This document shows positions 1 to 7,399 of a stretch of DNA of 64,000 nucleotides, one piece after another. This stretch comes from Acinetobacter pittii (GTDB lineage Bacteria > Pseudomonadota > Gammaproteobacteria > Pseudomonadales > Moraxellaceae), in the NCBI RefSeq assembly GCF_034067285.1, contig NZ_CP139286.1, positions 558,001-622,000 of the forward strand. The letters run 5' to 3'. Below the pieces are notes generated by a model. The model did not search any database. It was given only the letters and a program-made list of their open reading frames with translations, and was not told where the DNA came from. The position numbers were made by a program, and so were the translations under genes. Within the stretch, counting starts at the first letter, position 1. Each line of letters begins with the position of its first letter.

Positions 1-875
1 ATACGCAAATCTGGTTTGTCAGATGCATAATCACGCATTGCTTCGCTATATGGCATACGGCGGAATTTTTCAAATTTTACGCCAAGCAAGTCGTTAAATA
101 GTTTAACAGTCATGCCTTCCATCAAATCCATGATTTCATCGTCATTTAAGAACGAAGTTTCAATGTCGATTTGAGTAAATTCTGGCTGACGGTCAGCACG
201 CAAGTCTTCATCACGGAAACATTTTGCGATTTGGTAGTAACGATCGATACCACCAACCATCAATAATTGTTTAAACAATTGTGGTGATTGTGGAAGTGCG
301 TAGAAGCTACCATTTTGTACACGACTTGGTACTAAATAGTCACGTGCGCCTTCAGGAGTTGCACGAGTTAAAATCGGAGTTTCAACGTCTAAGAAACCGT
401 GATCGTCTAAATAATTACGGATCAAGTTAGTTACTTTAGAACGGAAACGTAAGCGATCTAACATTTCTGGACGACGGATGTCCAAGAAACGATATTTTAA
501 ACGGTGTTCTTCTGACACGTTGATAGTGTCATCATTTAACGGGAATGGCGGAGTTTCAGAAGCAGCAAGAACTTCGATTTCTTTGCCTAAAACTTCGATT
601 TGACCACTCACCATATTTTGGTTTTCAGTACCTTCATAACGGCGACGAACACGACCTGTAATTTTTAATACATATTCAGAACGTGCTTTATCTGCAGTTG
701 CAAATGCTTCTGGAGTATCTGGGTCAATAACCACTTGAACGAGACCATCACGATCACGCATATCAAGGAAAATAACACCGCCATGGTCACGGCGACGATG
801 TACCCAACCGCATAGTGTAACGGTCTGGTCGATTTGGGCTTCAGTTAAAGAGCCACAGTAATGAGTTCGCATCAT
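1..875 (-). CDS. aspS: Aspartyl-tRNA synthetase, N-terminal part (runs off left edge)
   Basis: Class II aminoacyl-tRNA synthetase that charges tRNA-Asp in the cytoplasm. The reverse strand reads [10 protein letters not shown] at the start, followed by the OB-fold anticodon-binding domain ([11 protein letters not shown] at about residues 22-32). The class II core then opens, with [13 protein letters not shown], the [20 protein letters not shown] stretch and the [18 protein letters not shown] motif 2 region. About 291 codons are present of the roughly 590 usual for the bacterial enzyme, so the catalytic C-terminal half and the stop lie outside the window. Two adjacent ATGs (875 and 872) are possible starts, and no strong Shine-Dalgarno is visible. 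The family assignment is certain. Whether it is the discriminating or non-discriminating form cannot be judged here. Confidence 0.95.
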   Translation of the reverse strand, partial: MMRTHYCGSLTEAQIDQTVTLCGWVHRRRDHGGVIFLDMRDRDGLVQVVIDPDTPEAFATADKARSEYVLKITGRVRRRYEGTENQNMVSGQIEVLGKEIEVLAASETPPFPLNDDTINVSEEHRLKYRFLDIRRPEMLDRLRFRSKVTNLIRNYLDDHGFLDVETPILTRATPEGARDYLVPSRVQNGSFYALPQSPQLFKQLLMVGGIDRYYQIAKCFRDEDLRADRQPEFTQIDIETSFLNDDEIMDLMEGMTVKLFNDLLGVKFEKFRRMPYSEAMRDYASDKPDLR

Positions 876-1045
876 GATGAAGATTATCCAAACTATATTG
901 GCTGAAAGGACGGATGCGTAAACCGCGCACCGTCAAAAAAGTAAGTTTTCGATTATGCCTTGTTGGATGGTTTGCCACAAGAACTAGATCAAAAAACCGC
1001 AGAAATTAAGCTGAAAATGAGCAATTTGGCAGCAACTTTAAGTAT

Positions 1046-1810
1046 TCACCCCATTCTTTTTTGTCGATCTAAAACCAAGAATAGTAAGCATCCTAAGCTA
1101 AAGGTACTTAGCCAGCCTTGCATAAATTCATTAATAGAACGTCCAGTGAAATAATAAGTATCGGCATGCCAAACTTCATGAGGAATGTAGCGGGCATAAT
1201 CCCAAAAAGAGAATAAACCTAGCAGTGTAGATAGAATTAACAGGCACCATGCGAAAATTTTAATTTTATAGTTTACTTTCCAGTGTTGTTTATAGCGCTG
1301 ATAATAGTGAACACTCATCCAGACAATAAAAGGTAAGGCAAGAGCTGAGGTGCCTAGCTGCAAAAGACGATGTAAGGGATAAGGATGCCCGAAAAGATGA
1401 ACTGTGGTTGCTAATACATCTTTAAATGCAAAAGTCCGAAAGTCAGAATGTGTTAGACCATCCCAAATTAAATGAGTTGCAATCCCTAAAATAAGTGCAA
1501 GTAATGTTCCAATCAAAAATAAAAAAATACGTTTTATAGAGTGGAGGTCAAGATCATGTTGAATGCCAAAAAAACGATACATTACAGGCCGATAAAGTAA
1601 ATACCAAATAGCACAGAATAATAAGCCTAATGCAAGATTTGGGTAGAAAAGTCCTTTCCATTGATGAGTCAACATACCTGATTGCATTGTAAATAAGCGG
1701 TAAAGATCGGGCGTCATACTGCCAATTGCTAATGCAGCAATCGGTAAAGTGTTTTGACTAAGCTTGGAAAGAGGTGGTGCTATAACGGCATGAGAGATGG
1801 TAAAAGGCAT
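1046..1810 (-). CDS. DUF4184 family integral membrane protein
   Basis: A 254-residue membrane protein of unknown function. It begins MPFTISHAVIAPPLSKL, the characteristic DUF4184 opening (PFT.SHA), followed by ALAIGSMTPDLYRLF, which resembles the start of YdjM/metal-dependent membrane hydrolase-like proteins. Around five hydrophobic segments follow, at about residues 55-72, 95-115, 150-165, 185-205 and 230-248. Conserved His and Asp residues (SHA, PDLY, HLIWDGLTHSDF) lie where a membrane-embedded metal site is possible, but that is inference. It stands alone: aspS is upstream on the same strand across a 170-bp gap, and znuD starts divergently 136 bp away. The start has no strong ribosome binding site. 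Confidence 0.8.
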   Translation of the reverse strand: MPFTISHAVIAPPLSKLSQNTLPIAALAIGSMTPDLYRLFTMQSGMLTHQWKGLFYPNLALGLLFCAIWYLLYRPVMYRFFGIQHDLDLHSIKRIFLFLIGTLLALILGIATHLIWDGLTHSDFRTFAFKDVLATTVHLFGHPYPLHRLLQLGTSALALPFIVWMSVHYYQRYKQHWKVNYKIKIFAWCLLILSTLLGLFSFWDYARYIPHEVWHADTYYFTGRSINEFMQGWLSTFSLGCLLFLVLDRQKRMG

Positions 1811-1894
1811 TAGAAATTAGGATTTACTCACATCATTTAATTGGCCAGTCTAACGAATCATCTGATTAGAAATGTTTTTTATTGCAAAACAACT

Positions 1895-1917
1895 GAAATG
1901 TTATAATATAACAAAAC
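1895..1917 (+). promoter_or_regulatory. Zur (zinc uptake regulator) operator upstream of znuD
   Basis: The 23-bp stretch begins GAAATGTTATAATATAACA, which matches the left half and core of the proteobacterial Zur box (GAAATGTTATANTATAACATTTC). The core GTTATAATATAAC is an odd-centre palindrome. It lies 30 bp before the znuD ATG, so Zn-loaded Zur bound here would block transcription. The match is seen directly. Repression by Zur is known for this receptor family and inferred for this copy. Confidence 0.85.
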
Positions 1918-1946
1918 AAAAGGCGTAGCGATCAGAGAATCACCTC

Positions 1947-4028
1947 ATGTTGTTCTATAAAAATATTTTGACCATATCCATTTTGGCAGCAATATCGATA
2001 CCTGTATTTGCAGCAGAAAGTGAAAATGTTGAAAAGTTAGAAACTATTCGGATTAAGGCCCATCCACTTGAGCAAACGTCACAAGATTTTGCCGTTGCAG
2101 ATACTGTGGTTGATCAAAAGCATTTAGCGCAAGGTGCTGCCACCATTGGGGATGCACTCAGTAGTGAAGTTGGAATTTATGCCAATCAGTTTGGGGCAGG
2201 TTCGAGTCGTCCAGTGATTCGTGGGCAAGATGGACCACGGGTTAAAGTTCTTCAAAACTCATCAGAAAATATTGATGTCTCGACATTGTCTCCTGACCAT
2301 GCGGTAACTGTAGATCCTGTGCTTGCAAAACAAGTGGAAGTGATTCGGGGACCTTCAACTTTATTGTTTGGCGCTGGAACTGTCGGTGGTTTAGTCAATG
2401 TAATTGATAACAAGATCCCTACGCAAATGCCTGAAAACGGTTATGAAGGACAAGTTGGCTTACGTTATAACACTGGAAGTGATGAAAAACTGGCAAGCGC
2501 TGGCGTAACTGTTGGCTTGGGTAGCCAAGTTGCTTTACGTGTTGAGGGGTTAACACGTGATGCAAATAATTATATTGCACCAAATTATATTCATGAAGGT
2601 GAAAAAGAGCGCCGTGTAGACAATACTTTTGCTCAGGGTGATTCAGTTAACGTTGGTTTGTCTTGGATTTATGACCGTGGTTATACGGGTATTTCTTATA
2701 GCAATCGTCGGGATCAATATGGTTTGCCTGGGCATAGCCATGAATACGAAAGTTGTAGCGCTCATCTAGGTGGAAGACCACATTTGCATTGTGATCCACA
2801 TGAACATGAGCATGAAGATGGGGAAGAAGCTCACGATCATGGACATGAAGAACATGATCACGAACATGGCGGTCCATGGATTGACTTAAAATCTGAGCGT
2901 TATGATTTTAAAACCGAGTTAAATGATCCATTCGCAGGCTTCCAAAAGTTACGTGCACAAGCGAGCTATACTGACTATCAGCACGACGAAATTGAAGAAG
3001 GAACAATTGCGACCAGATTCCAAAACAAAGGCTATGATGGTCGTATTGAGTTAGTGCATAACCCGATTGCAAGTTGGGAAGGGGTGATCGGAGCACAGCT
3101 AGGCCAACAAAAATTAGATTTAACTGGTGAAGAAGCTTTTATGGCTCCGACCACTACCAAAAAGTGGAGCATATTTGCTTTAGAACATAAACAATGGAAA
3201 GACGTACATTTTGAGCTTTCTGCACGTGCAGATCAGCAAGAGATTGATGTAGACGATAATTCTAAACAAGATTTTGATGGTTCGGCATTTTCTTACGCAG
3301 GTGCTGCGAATTGGGAGTTTGCACCGAACTATAAACTGTCTTTTGTTGCTTCACATCAAGAGCGTTTACCTTTAGCTCAAGAGTTATATGCAAATGGTGG
3401 ACATTTTGCGACGAATACTTATGAGTTGGGGAATGATCAACTCAGTAAGGAAAAATCGAATAATGTTGAATTAGGTTTACATTTTGATAATGACAAACTT
3501 GATTATCATCTGCATGTTTACCATAACTGGTTTGATGACTACATCTATGCACAAACCCTTGACCGTTATAAAGACTTCCGTTTAGTCCAATATACTCAAG
3601 ATAAAGCACGTTTCTATGGGGCTGAGGGTGAAATTGGTTATCAAATTACCCCAATGTACAAGGTCAGTGCTTTTGGTGACTATGTACGCGGTAAAATTGA
3701 TGCAGAAGGGAACGCTCCACGTATTCCAGCGGGACGTTTAGGGACTAAAGTTGATGCAGATTTTGGCGATGGCTTTAGTGGTTCTGCCGAGTACTACCAT
3801 GTCTTTAATCAAGATAAGATCGCAGCTTACGAGACTGAAACTGAAGGCTATAACATGCTCAATCTTGGTCTGGCATATTCTGGACAATATGGTGCAAAAA
3901 CAGATTATCGTGTTTATATGAAAGCGAATAACTTGTTAGATGACACGGTTTATCAACATGCTTCGTTCTTATCAAATATTCCACAAGTTGGACGCAATTT
4001 TACAGTAGGTGTTGATTTTAGTTTCTAA
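1947..4028 (+). CDS. znuD: TonB-dependent zinc receptor ZnuD
   Basis: Outer-membrane TonB-dependent receptor of 693 residues that imports zinc, alone or bound to host or ligand carriers. Residues 1-22 are a signal peptide ending VFAA. A TonB-box-like stretch (ETIRIKA) follows, then the plug domain with RPVIRGQDGPRVKVL and VEVIRGPSTLLFG. The beta-barrel ends in the aromatic terminus VDFSF typical of outer-membrane assembly. At about residues 262-310 an extracellular loop is packed with His, Asp and Glu and carries two Cys (HEYESC, HLHCDPHEHEHEDG, HDHGHEEHDHEHGG), the ZnuD hallmark for capturing zinc. The upstream Zur operator supports zinc-starvation induction. The gene is monocistronic, closed by the hairpin at 4065-4101. 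The ATG at 1947 has only a weak ribosome binding site. Confidence 0.95.
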   Translation: MLFYKNILTISILAAISIPVFAAESENVEKLETIRIKAHPLEQTSQDFAVADTVVDQKHLAQGAATIGDALSSEVGIYANQFGAGSSRPVIRGQDGPRVKVLQNSSENIDVSTLSPDHAVTVDPVLAKQVEVIRGPSTLLFGAGTVGGLVNVIDNKIPTQMPENGYEGQVGLRYNTGSDEKLASAGVTVGLGSQVALRVEGLTRDANNYIAPNYIHEGEKERRVDNTFAQGDSVNVGLSWIYDRGYTGISYSNRRDQYGLPGHSHEYESCSAHLGGRPHLHCDPHEHEHEDGEEAHDHGHEEHDHEHGGPWIDLKSERYDFKTELNDPFAGFQKLRAQASYTDYQHDEIEEGTIATRFQNKGYDGRIELVHNPIASWEGVIGAQLGQQKLDLTGEEAFMAPTTTKKWSIFALEHKQWKDVHFELSARADQQEIDVDDNSKQDFDGSAFSYAGAANWEFAPNYKLSFVASHQERLPLAQELYANGGHFATNTYELGNDQLSKEKSNNVELGLHFDNDKLDYHLHVYHNWFDDYIYAQTLDRYKDFRLVQYTQDKARFYGAEGEIGYQITPMYKVSAFGDYVRGKIDAEGNAPRIPAGRLGTKVDADFGDGFSGSAEYYHVFNQDKIAAYETETEGYNMLNLGLAYSGQYGAKTDYRVYMKANNLLDDTVYQHASFLSNIPQVGRNFTVGVDFSF

Positions 4029-4064
4029 GGCTTTAACACGAAACTAAACTTGAAAAATCAATCT

Positions 4065-4103
4065 AAAAGACCTAATTTGAAAGCATCAAGTTAGGTCTTT
4101 TTT
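4065..4103 (+). terminator. Rho-independent terminator of znuD
   Basis: The arms AAAAGACCTAA (4065-4075) and TTAGGTCTTTT (4091-4101) form an 11-bp stem followed by a T run. The annotated start codon of the next gene (4104) directly abuts the T run. Confidence 0.85.
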
Positions 4104-5567
4104 ATGCGTATTTTTCAACGAATTCATCAAAAAATAAATTGGTCAGGGCGTCGTTATATGGCGGTATTACTTTGCGTTGTTGCTCTTGCATATCTTGCAT
4201 CGGCGATTTACCACACAGTAAAACCATTACCACAAGGGATTAACTTTAGTGGCAAGCTTAGACATGCCGATATCAAATTTTTAGCTGATAAAACCTATCT
4301 TGATGCCAAAGGACAGCAACAGGTTGATCAACACATTTTTGATGAAATTTTAAAAATGATTGATGAGGCAAAATCTACGATTGTGGTGGATATGTTCTTA
4401 TTTAATTCAGAAGTGGGTGACTCGAAACTCAAGCAAAGACCGTTAATGCAAGAGTTAACCGATGCATTAGTGAGTAAGAAAAGACAGAACCGCCAAATTC
4501 AGATCGTTATGATTACCGACCCGATTAACTCAGTCTATGGTGGTCTAAGCCCTGAACACTACCGTCAATTACGTCAGGCAGGTGTCGATGTGATTGAAAC
4601 CAATTTAGCTCCTTTGCGTGCTTCTAATCCGTTTTGGTCAGGGTTCTGGTACATCTGCTGTCAAAATGTTGGCAATAATCCTGAAAAGGGCTGGTTACCA
4701 AATCCATTCGGTGATGAAAAAATTACACTGCGCAGCTATTTAAATTTATTTAACTTTAAAGCAAATCACCGTAAAACTGTGGTAGTCGATACTGATGCTG
4801 GTTGGAAGTCATTGGTGACCTCAGCAAATCCACATGATGGCAGCTCTAGACATTCTAATGTCGCGTTGGTTGTAACAGGGGCAACAGCGGCTGATGTTCT
4901 CCAAACTGAAGCTGCTGTTGCGCAAATGTCAGGCAGTAGTTCACCATCACTTATATTAGGCGATTTTGAAAAAGACGTAACCAAACCTCAAGTTCAGGTG
5001 TTAACTGAAGGGGCGATTTATCAATCTGTACTTAAATTGATTAATTCAGCGAAGCCGAAAGAGCATCTTGATTTAAGTATGTTCTATTTGTCTGAACGTA
5101 AAATTATTCAAGCACTAAAAAATGCTCAAGAGAGAGGCGTTATTGTCCGAGTTTTACTTGACCCAAATAAAGATGCGTTTGGTCGACAAAAGAATGGTAT
5201 TCCTAACCGTCAGGTAGCTTCAGAACTACATGCTGCCGGCATTCCAATCCGCTGGTGTGATACCCATGGTGAGCAAAACCATAGCAAAATGATCTTAAAA
5301 TATAGTGCTCAACAAGCTGAGTTGATTGTAGGATCTGCCAATTTTACAGCCCGTAATTTAAAAAATTACAACCTTGAAACAGATATGTTGGTCATTGGCA
5401 AAGTTCAAGACCAAGTCTTTAAAGATGCGCAAGATTACTTCAATACTTCTTGGTCAAACTTACAAGGTAGACAGATGAGCGTGGATTACGCGAAGTATGC
5501 AGATGAGTCTAAAGTGAAGTATTGGATTTACCGCTTTATGGAATGGTCAGGATTGTCGACTTTCTAA
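4104..5567 (+). CDS. Phospholipase D family protein (two HKD motifs)
   Basis: A 487-residue phospholipase D superfamily enzyme, probably acting on phospholipids at the inner membrane or in the periplasm. One N-terminal membrane anchor (about residues 19-38, MAVLLCVVALAYLASAIYH) precedes two PLD domains. The first HKD motif is NHRKTVVVD with its His near residue 222; the second is NHSKMILK with its His near residue 393, followed by GSANFT. Both His-Lys pairs are intact. The usual Asp of the first motif is represented by VVVDTD. It resembles the cardiolipin-synthase-like/PLD proteins that occur in several copies in Acinetobacter. The ATG at 4104 sits right after the znuD terminator T run with a poor ribosome binding site. 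An in-frame ATG at 4158 (residue 19) preceded by AGGG is a credible alternative start. Confidence 0.85.
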   Translation: MRIFQRIHQKINWSGRRYMAVLLCVVALAYLASAIYHTVKPLPQGINFSGKLRHADIKFLADKTYLDAKGQQQVDQHIFDEILKMIDEAKSTIVVDMFLFNSEVGDSKLKQRPLMQELTDALVSKKRQNRQIQIVMITDPINSVYGGLSPEHYRQLRQAGVDVIETNLAPLRASNPFWSGFWYICCQNVGNNPEKGWLPNPFGDEKITLRSYLNLFNFKANHRKTVVVDTDAGWKSLVTSANPHDGSSRHSNVALVVTGATAADVLQTEAAVAQMSGSSSPSLILGDFEKDVTKPQVQVLTEGAIYQSVLKLINSAKPKEHLDLSMFYLSERKIIQALKNAQERGVIVRVLLDPNKDAFGRQKNGIPNRQVASELHAAGIPIRWCDTHGEQNHSKMILKYSAQQAELIVGSANFTARNLKNYNLETDMLVIGKVQDQVFKDAQDYFNTSWSNLQGRQMSVDYAKYADESKVKYWIYRFMEWSGLSTF

Positions 5568-5609
5568 CGAGAACAGCCTTGGAGTATTCCAAAAAGTAGC
5601 AATGTGATT

Positions 5610-5698
5610 AGCGACATGGATGTCGCTGTTTCACTGTGTGGCAGGGAGGCAACATCAGTGAAACAAAGGTTTTTGTCACTTTTGACCTCTCAAAAGTG
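5610..5698. repeat. Three consecutive hairpins in a convergent intergenic region
   Basis: This lies between the ends of the phospholipase D gene and the reverse-strand gene at 5765. Three inverted repeats follow each other: AGCGACA/TGTCGCT (5610-5616 and 5621-5627), GTTTCACTG/CAGTGAAAC (5628-5636 and 5656-5664), and CACTTTTGA/TCAAAAGTG (5677-5685 and 5690-5698). None ends in a clear T run. It may be a dispersed Acinetobacter repeat or a structured RNA, and I cannot decide which from one copy. Confidence 0.6.
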
Positions 5699-5764
5699 AG
5701 GCATTAGCCTATACAAAAGAAATTAGAATATCACTGTAAGTAAAGGCTGTGCCATAAGTCCGAT

Positions 5765-6211
5765 TTAAGGCGCTGGCGGAATCAATTGATCCAACGCTTT
5801 ATCATCAAGTTTTTCTATTTCACTCAAATCAGTCTTAATTTTCCACTGTGTCTCATCATCTACAGGGTTCGGTAAACGTGCTTCAAGCCAGTCACAGACC
5901 ACATCAGGAGAAAATTCAGGATGATTACATTGAATAATCCACGATAAAAAGTCTTTAGCTTCACCGTTCATATACGGTGGTGGAGAAACAGGAAAGAATA
6001 AAGTCGGTAGACGTTCATTCGTCGAGAGATAGTTTAAAACATGTCCTAATTCTTGAACAGTTTGCCATGCAAGGGCATGCTCTACGTCAATACTGAACTT
6101 AAACCACCAAGCATGTTCGCCATCTGCTCCATGAGCCATAATTCGGGCTTCTTGTACACTTGGAACTTTGCAAAAAAATTGATGAAGACGCTCAAAACTG
6201 ATTTCAGACAC
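5765..6211 (-). CDS. Conserved hypothetical protein
   Basis: A 148-residue soluble acidic protein that I do not recognise as a named family. It has no signal peptide or membrane segment. Visible features are a Trp-rich patch (HAWWFKFSIDVEHALAWQ at about residues 33-50), a central PTLFFPVSPPPYMNG stretch, and a C-terminal region predicted to be mostly helical and acidic that ends LIPPAP. The pattern is that of a small cytoplasmic protein with a mixed alpha/beta fold. The start is a GTG (6211) with a partial Shine-Dalgarno (AGGT). An in-strand 31-codon ORF with a much better ribosome binding site ends 10 bp upstream, so the two may be co-translated. No function is proposed. Confidence 0.7.
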   Translation of the reverse strand: MSEISFERLHQFFCKVPSVQEARIMAHGADGEHAWWFKFSIDVEHALAWQTVQELGHVLNYLSTNERLPTLFFPVSPPPYMNGEAKDFLSWIIQCNHPEFSPDVVCDWLEARLPNPVDDETQWKIKTDLSEIEKLDDKALDQLIPPAP

Positions 6212-6221
6212 AGCAATTGAC

Positions 6222-6317
6222 CTAGTTTGAAAAATGGTAATGGTAGCACAGATACAGATTCTTCATATTTTCTTTATAGTCATTACAAAGTTTAGCAATC
6301 AAAGCGGTTTTATACAT
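6222..6317 (-). CDS. Possible 31-residue small protein or leader peptide
   Basis: Reading leftwards from 6317, ATG TAT AAA ACC encodes MYKTALIAKLCNDYKENMKN and ends LYLCYHYHFSN at a TAG. It is preceded by AAGGAG six bases from the ATG, one of the best ribosome binding sites in this part of the window. Its stop lies 10 bp before the GTG of the 148-residue hypothetical protein on the same strand, so it could be a genuine small protein, a coupled leader peptide, or a decayed gene start. Codon use is unremarkable. I know of no family match. Confidence 0.4.
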   Translation of the reverse strand: MYKTALIAKLCNDYKENMKNLYLCYHYHFSN

Positions 6318-6376
6318 GGTTTCTCCTTGAGTCTCTTCTAATCTAGCTTCATATCAAGATTAAAAGGAAATAGGCC

Positions 6377-6760
6377 ATGAAAAAGCCAATCGTTCTTGTA
6401 CTTTCGACATTAATGTTAGGTATGTCAGCTACCGCGATGGCCGATTCTGGGCACCGTTGGGACAATAACCATGGTAAACACTATGATCGATATGAGCATC
6501 GTGATGACCGCCGTCATGATTACCGTAATGATCATCGGGCGCCAGTTTGGTCAAATGCTGATCGTGGTAAACACTATGGCAACTATGTTGCTTTTAAACG
6601 TGGTGAACGCATTCCTACTCAATATCGCAATAGCCGTTATTATGTTTCGGACTGGCGTGCACACCGTTTATATGCGCCACCACGTGGATACCATTGGGTT
6701 AAAACCCCTAATCAATACTTATTGGTCGACTCAAGACACAACATTTACCGAGTTCGTTAA
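6377..6760 (+). CDS. RcnB-family periplasmic protein
   Basis: A 127-residue exported protein. Residues 1-22 are a signal peptide (MKKPIVLVLSTLMLGMSATAMA). A His/Arg/Asp/Tyr-rich segment follows at about residues 25-55 (HYDRYEHRDDRRHDYRND). The C-terminal RcnB domain has RGERIPTQYR, YYVSDWRAHRLYAPPRGYHW and a final YLLVDSRHNIYRV, the standard pattern of PF11776. The E. coli member RcnB is a periplasmic modulator of nickel/cobalt export, but many RcnB-like proteins have no tested role, so metal homeostasis here is inference. The ATG follows GGAAATAGGCC. A bidirectional terminator separates it from the convergent psiE-like gene. Confidence 0.85.
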   Translation: MKKPIVLVLSTLMLGMSATAMADSGHRWDNNHGKHYDRYEHRDDRRHDYRNDHRAPVWSNADRGKHYGNYVAFKRGERIPTQYRNSRYYVSDWRAHRLYAPPRGYHWVKTPNQYLLVDSRHNIYRVR

Positions 6761-6770
6761 ATGTAAAAAT

Positions 6771-6798
6771 AAAAAGGCCTCAATATTGAGGCCTTTTT
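6771..6798. terminator. Bidirectional terminator between rcnB-like and psiE-like genes
   Basis: The perfect arms AAAAAGGCCTCAAT and ATTGAGGCCTTTTT (14 bp) abut with no spacer, giving A and T runs on both sides. It serves the two convergent genes and touches the stop codon of the reverse-strand gene. Confidence 0.9.
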
Positions 6799-7280
6799 TA
6801 TGCTAACTCGTCATCTTGCGGTTGAGGGGTTTTCAAGTTATTGGAGGTTTTTGCGTGTTTCTCTTTCATTACTGATGGGTAGTGCCATGAAGCAAATCGT
6901 ACGACAAGAATAGATAAGGCTAAAATCAAAATTGAGCCAGTAATAATGACTTGATCGATATCCGCTTTGTGGTCATGTTGGATATCTGAAATGAGTAGAC
7001 GGGTTAAGGCCGTAATCGCGACATAAATAAGAAATCGCACTGGCATATGATTGGTTTTAAAGTAAATTCCAACCATTGCTCCCAGCTCTAAGTAGATAAA
7101 TAATAATAAAATATCATCAATTGAAGCATACTTTTTGACGGTCAGAATTTCAAAAACTGTATTGGCTGCGGACCAGGCCACCATACAGCCAATAATAAAC
7201 AGGGCTAAATAATGAAAAGCTTCAACGGCATAATGACCAAATCGGTCCAGAATACGTTCATACTTTTTGGAATCGGGCAT
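6798..7280 (-). CDS. Phosphate-starvation-inducible PsiE family membrane protein
   Basis: A 160-residue inner-membrane protein with four hydrophobic segments, at about residues 20-40, 55-75, 80-97 and 110-128. The PsiE domain (PF06146) is recognisable from LFIYLELGAMVGIYFKTNHMPVRFLIYVAITALTR, where polar residues in the second and third segments are conserved. The C-terminus is a hydrophilic cytoplasmic tail rich in Lys, Asn and Gln. The biochemical role of PsiE is unknown; in E. coli the gene responds to phosphate starvation. No Pho box is visible upstream (7281-7358). The ATG at 7280 has a poor ribosome binding site. Confidence 0.85.
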   Translation of the reverse strand: MPDSKKYERILDRFGHYAVEAFHYLALFIIGCMVAWSAANTVFEILTVKKYASIDDILLLFIYLELGAMVGIYFKTNHMPVRFLIYVAITALTRLLISDIQHDHKADIDQVIITGSILILALSILVVRFASWHYPSVMKEKHAKTSNNLKTPQPQDDELA

Positions 7281-7358
7281 AGTAAGGTCTTTTGTTTACT
7301 TAATAATGCTTAGAAATTAAACAAATTTCATGCCAATTGAAATAGTAAATATAAAATA

Positions 7359-7386
7359 AAAAACGCCTGAATTGTCAGGCGTTTTT
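7359..7386 (-). terminator. Terminator of the first acyl-CoA dehydrogenase gene
   Basis: The arms AAAAACGCCTGA (7359-7370) and TCAGGCGTTTTT (7375-7386) form a 12-bp stem with a four-base loop and a T run on the reverse strand, 13 bp beyond the stop at 7400. Confidence 0.9.
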
Positions 7387-7399
7387 GTGGAAAACTTAA

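Noticed and set aside
914..1154. Short forward ORFs ([12 protein letters not shown] from 914, and a 64-codon frame from 960) reading into the end of the DUF4184 gene
   Set aside because: The two frames could be a frameshifted remnant, but there is no good ribosome binding site, the second half is antisense to a real gene and no family is recognised. Not listed as a gene.
2647..2877. Reverse-strand ORF rich in His over the znuD loop
   Set aside because: It is the antisense of the His-codon-rich loop. It has no ribosome binding site and is explained by the codon pattern of znuD.
6471..6806. 111-codon forward ORF overlapping the RcnB-like gene
   Set aside because: It is a second-frame reading of the rcnB-like gene, which has the signal peptide and family pattern in the other frame.
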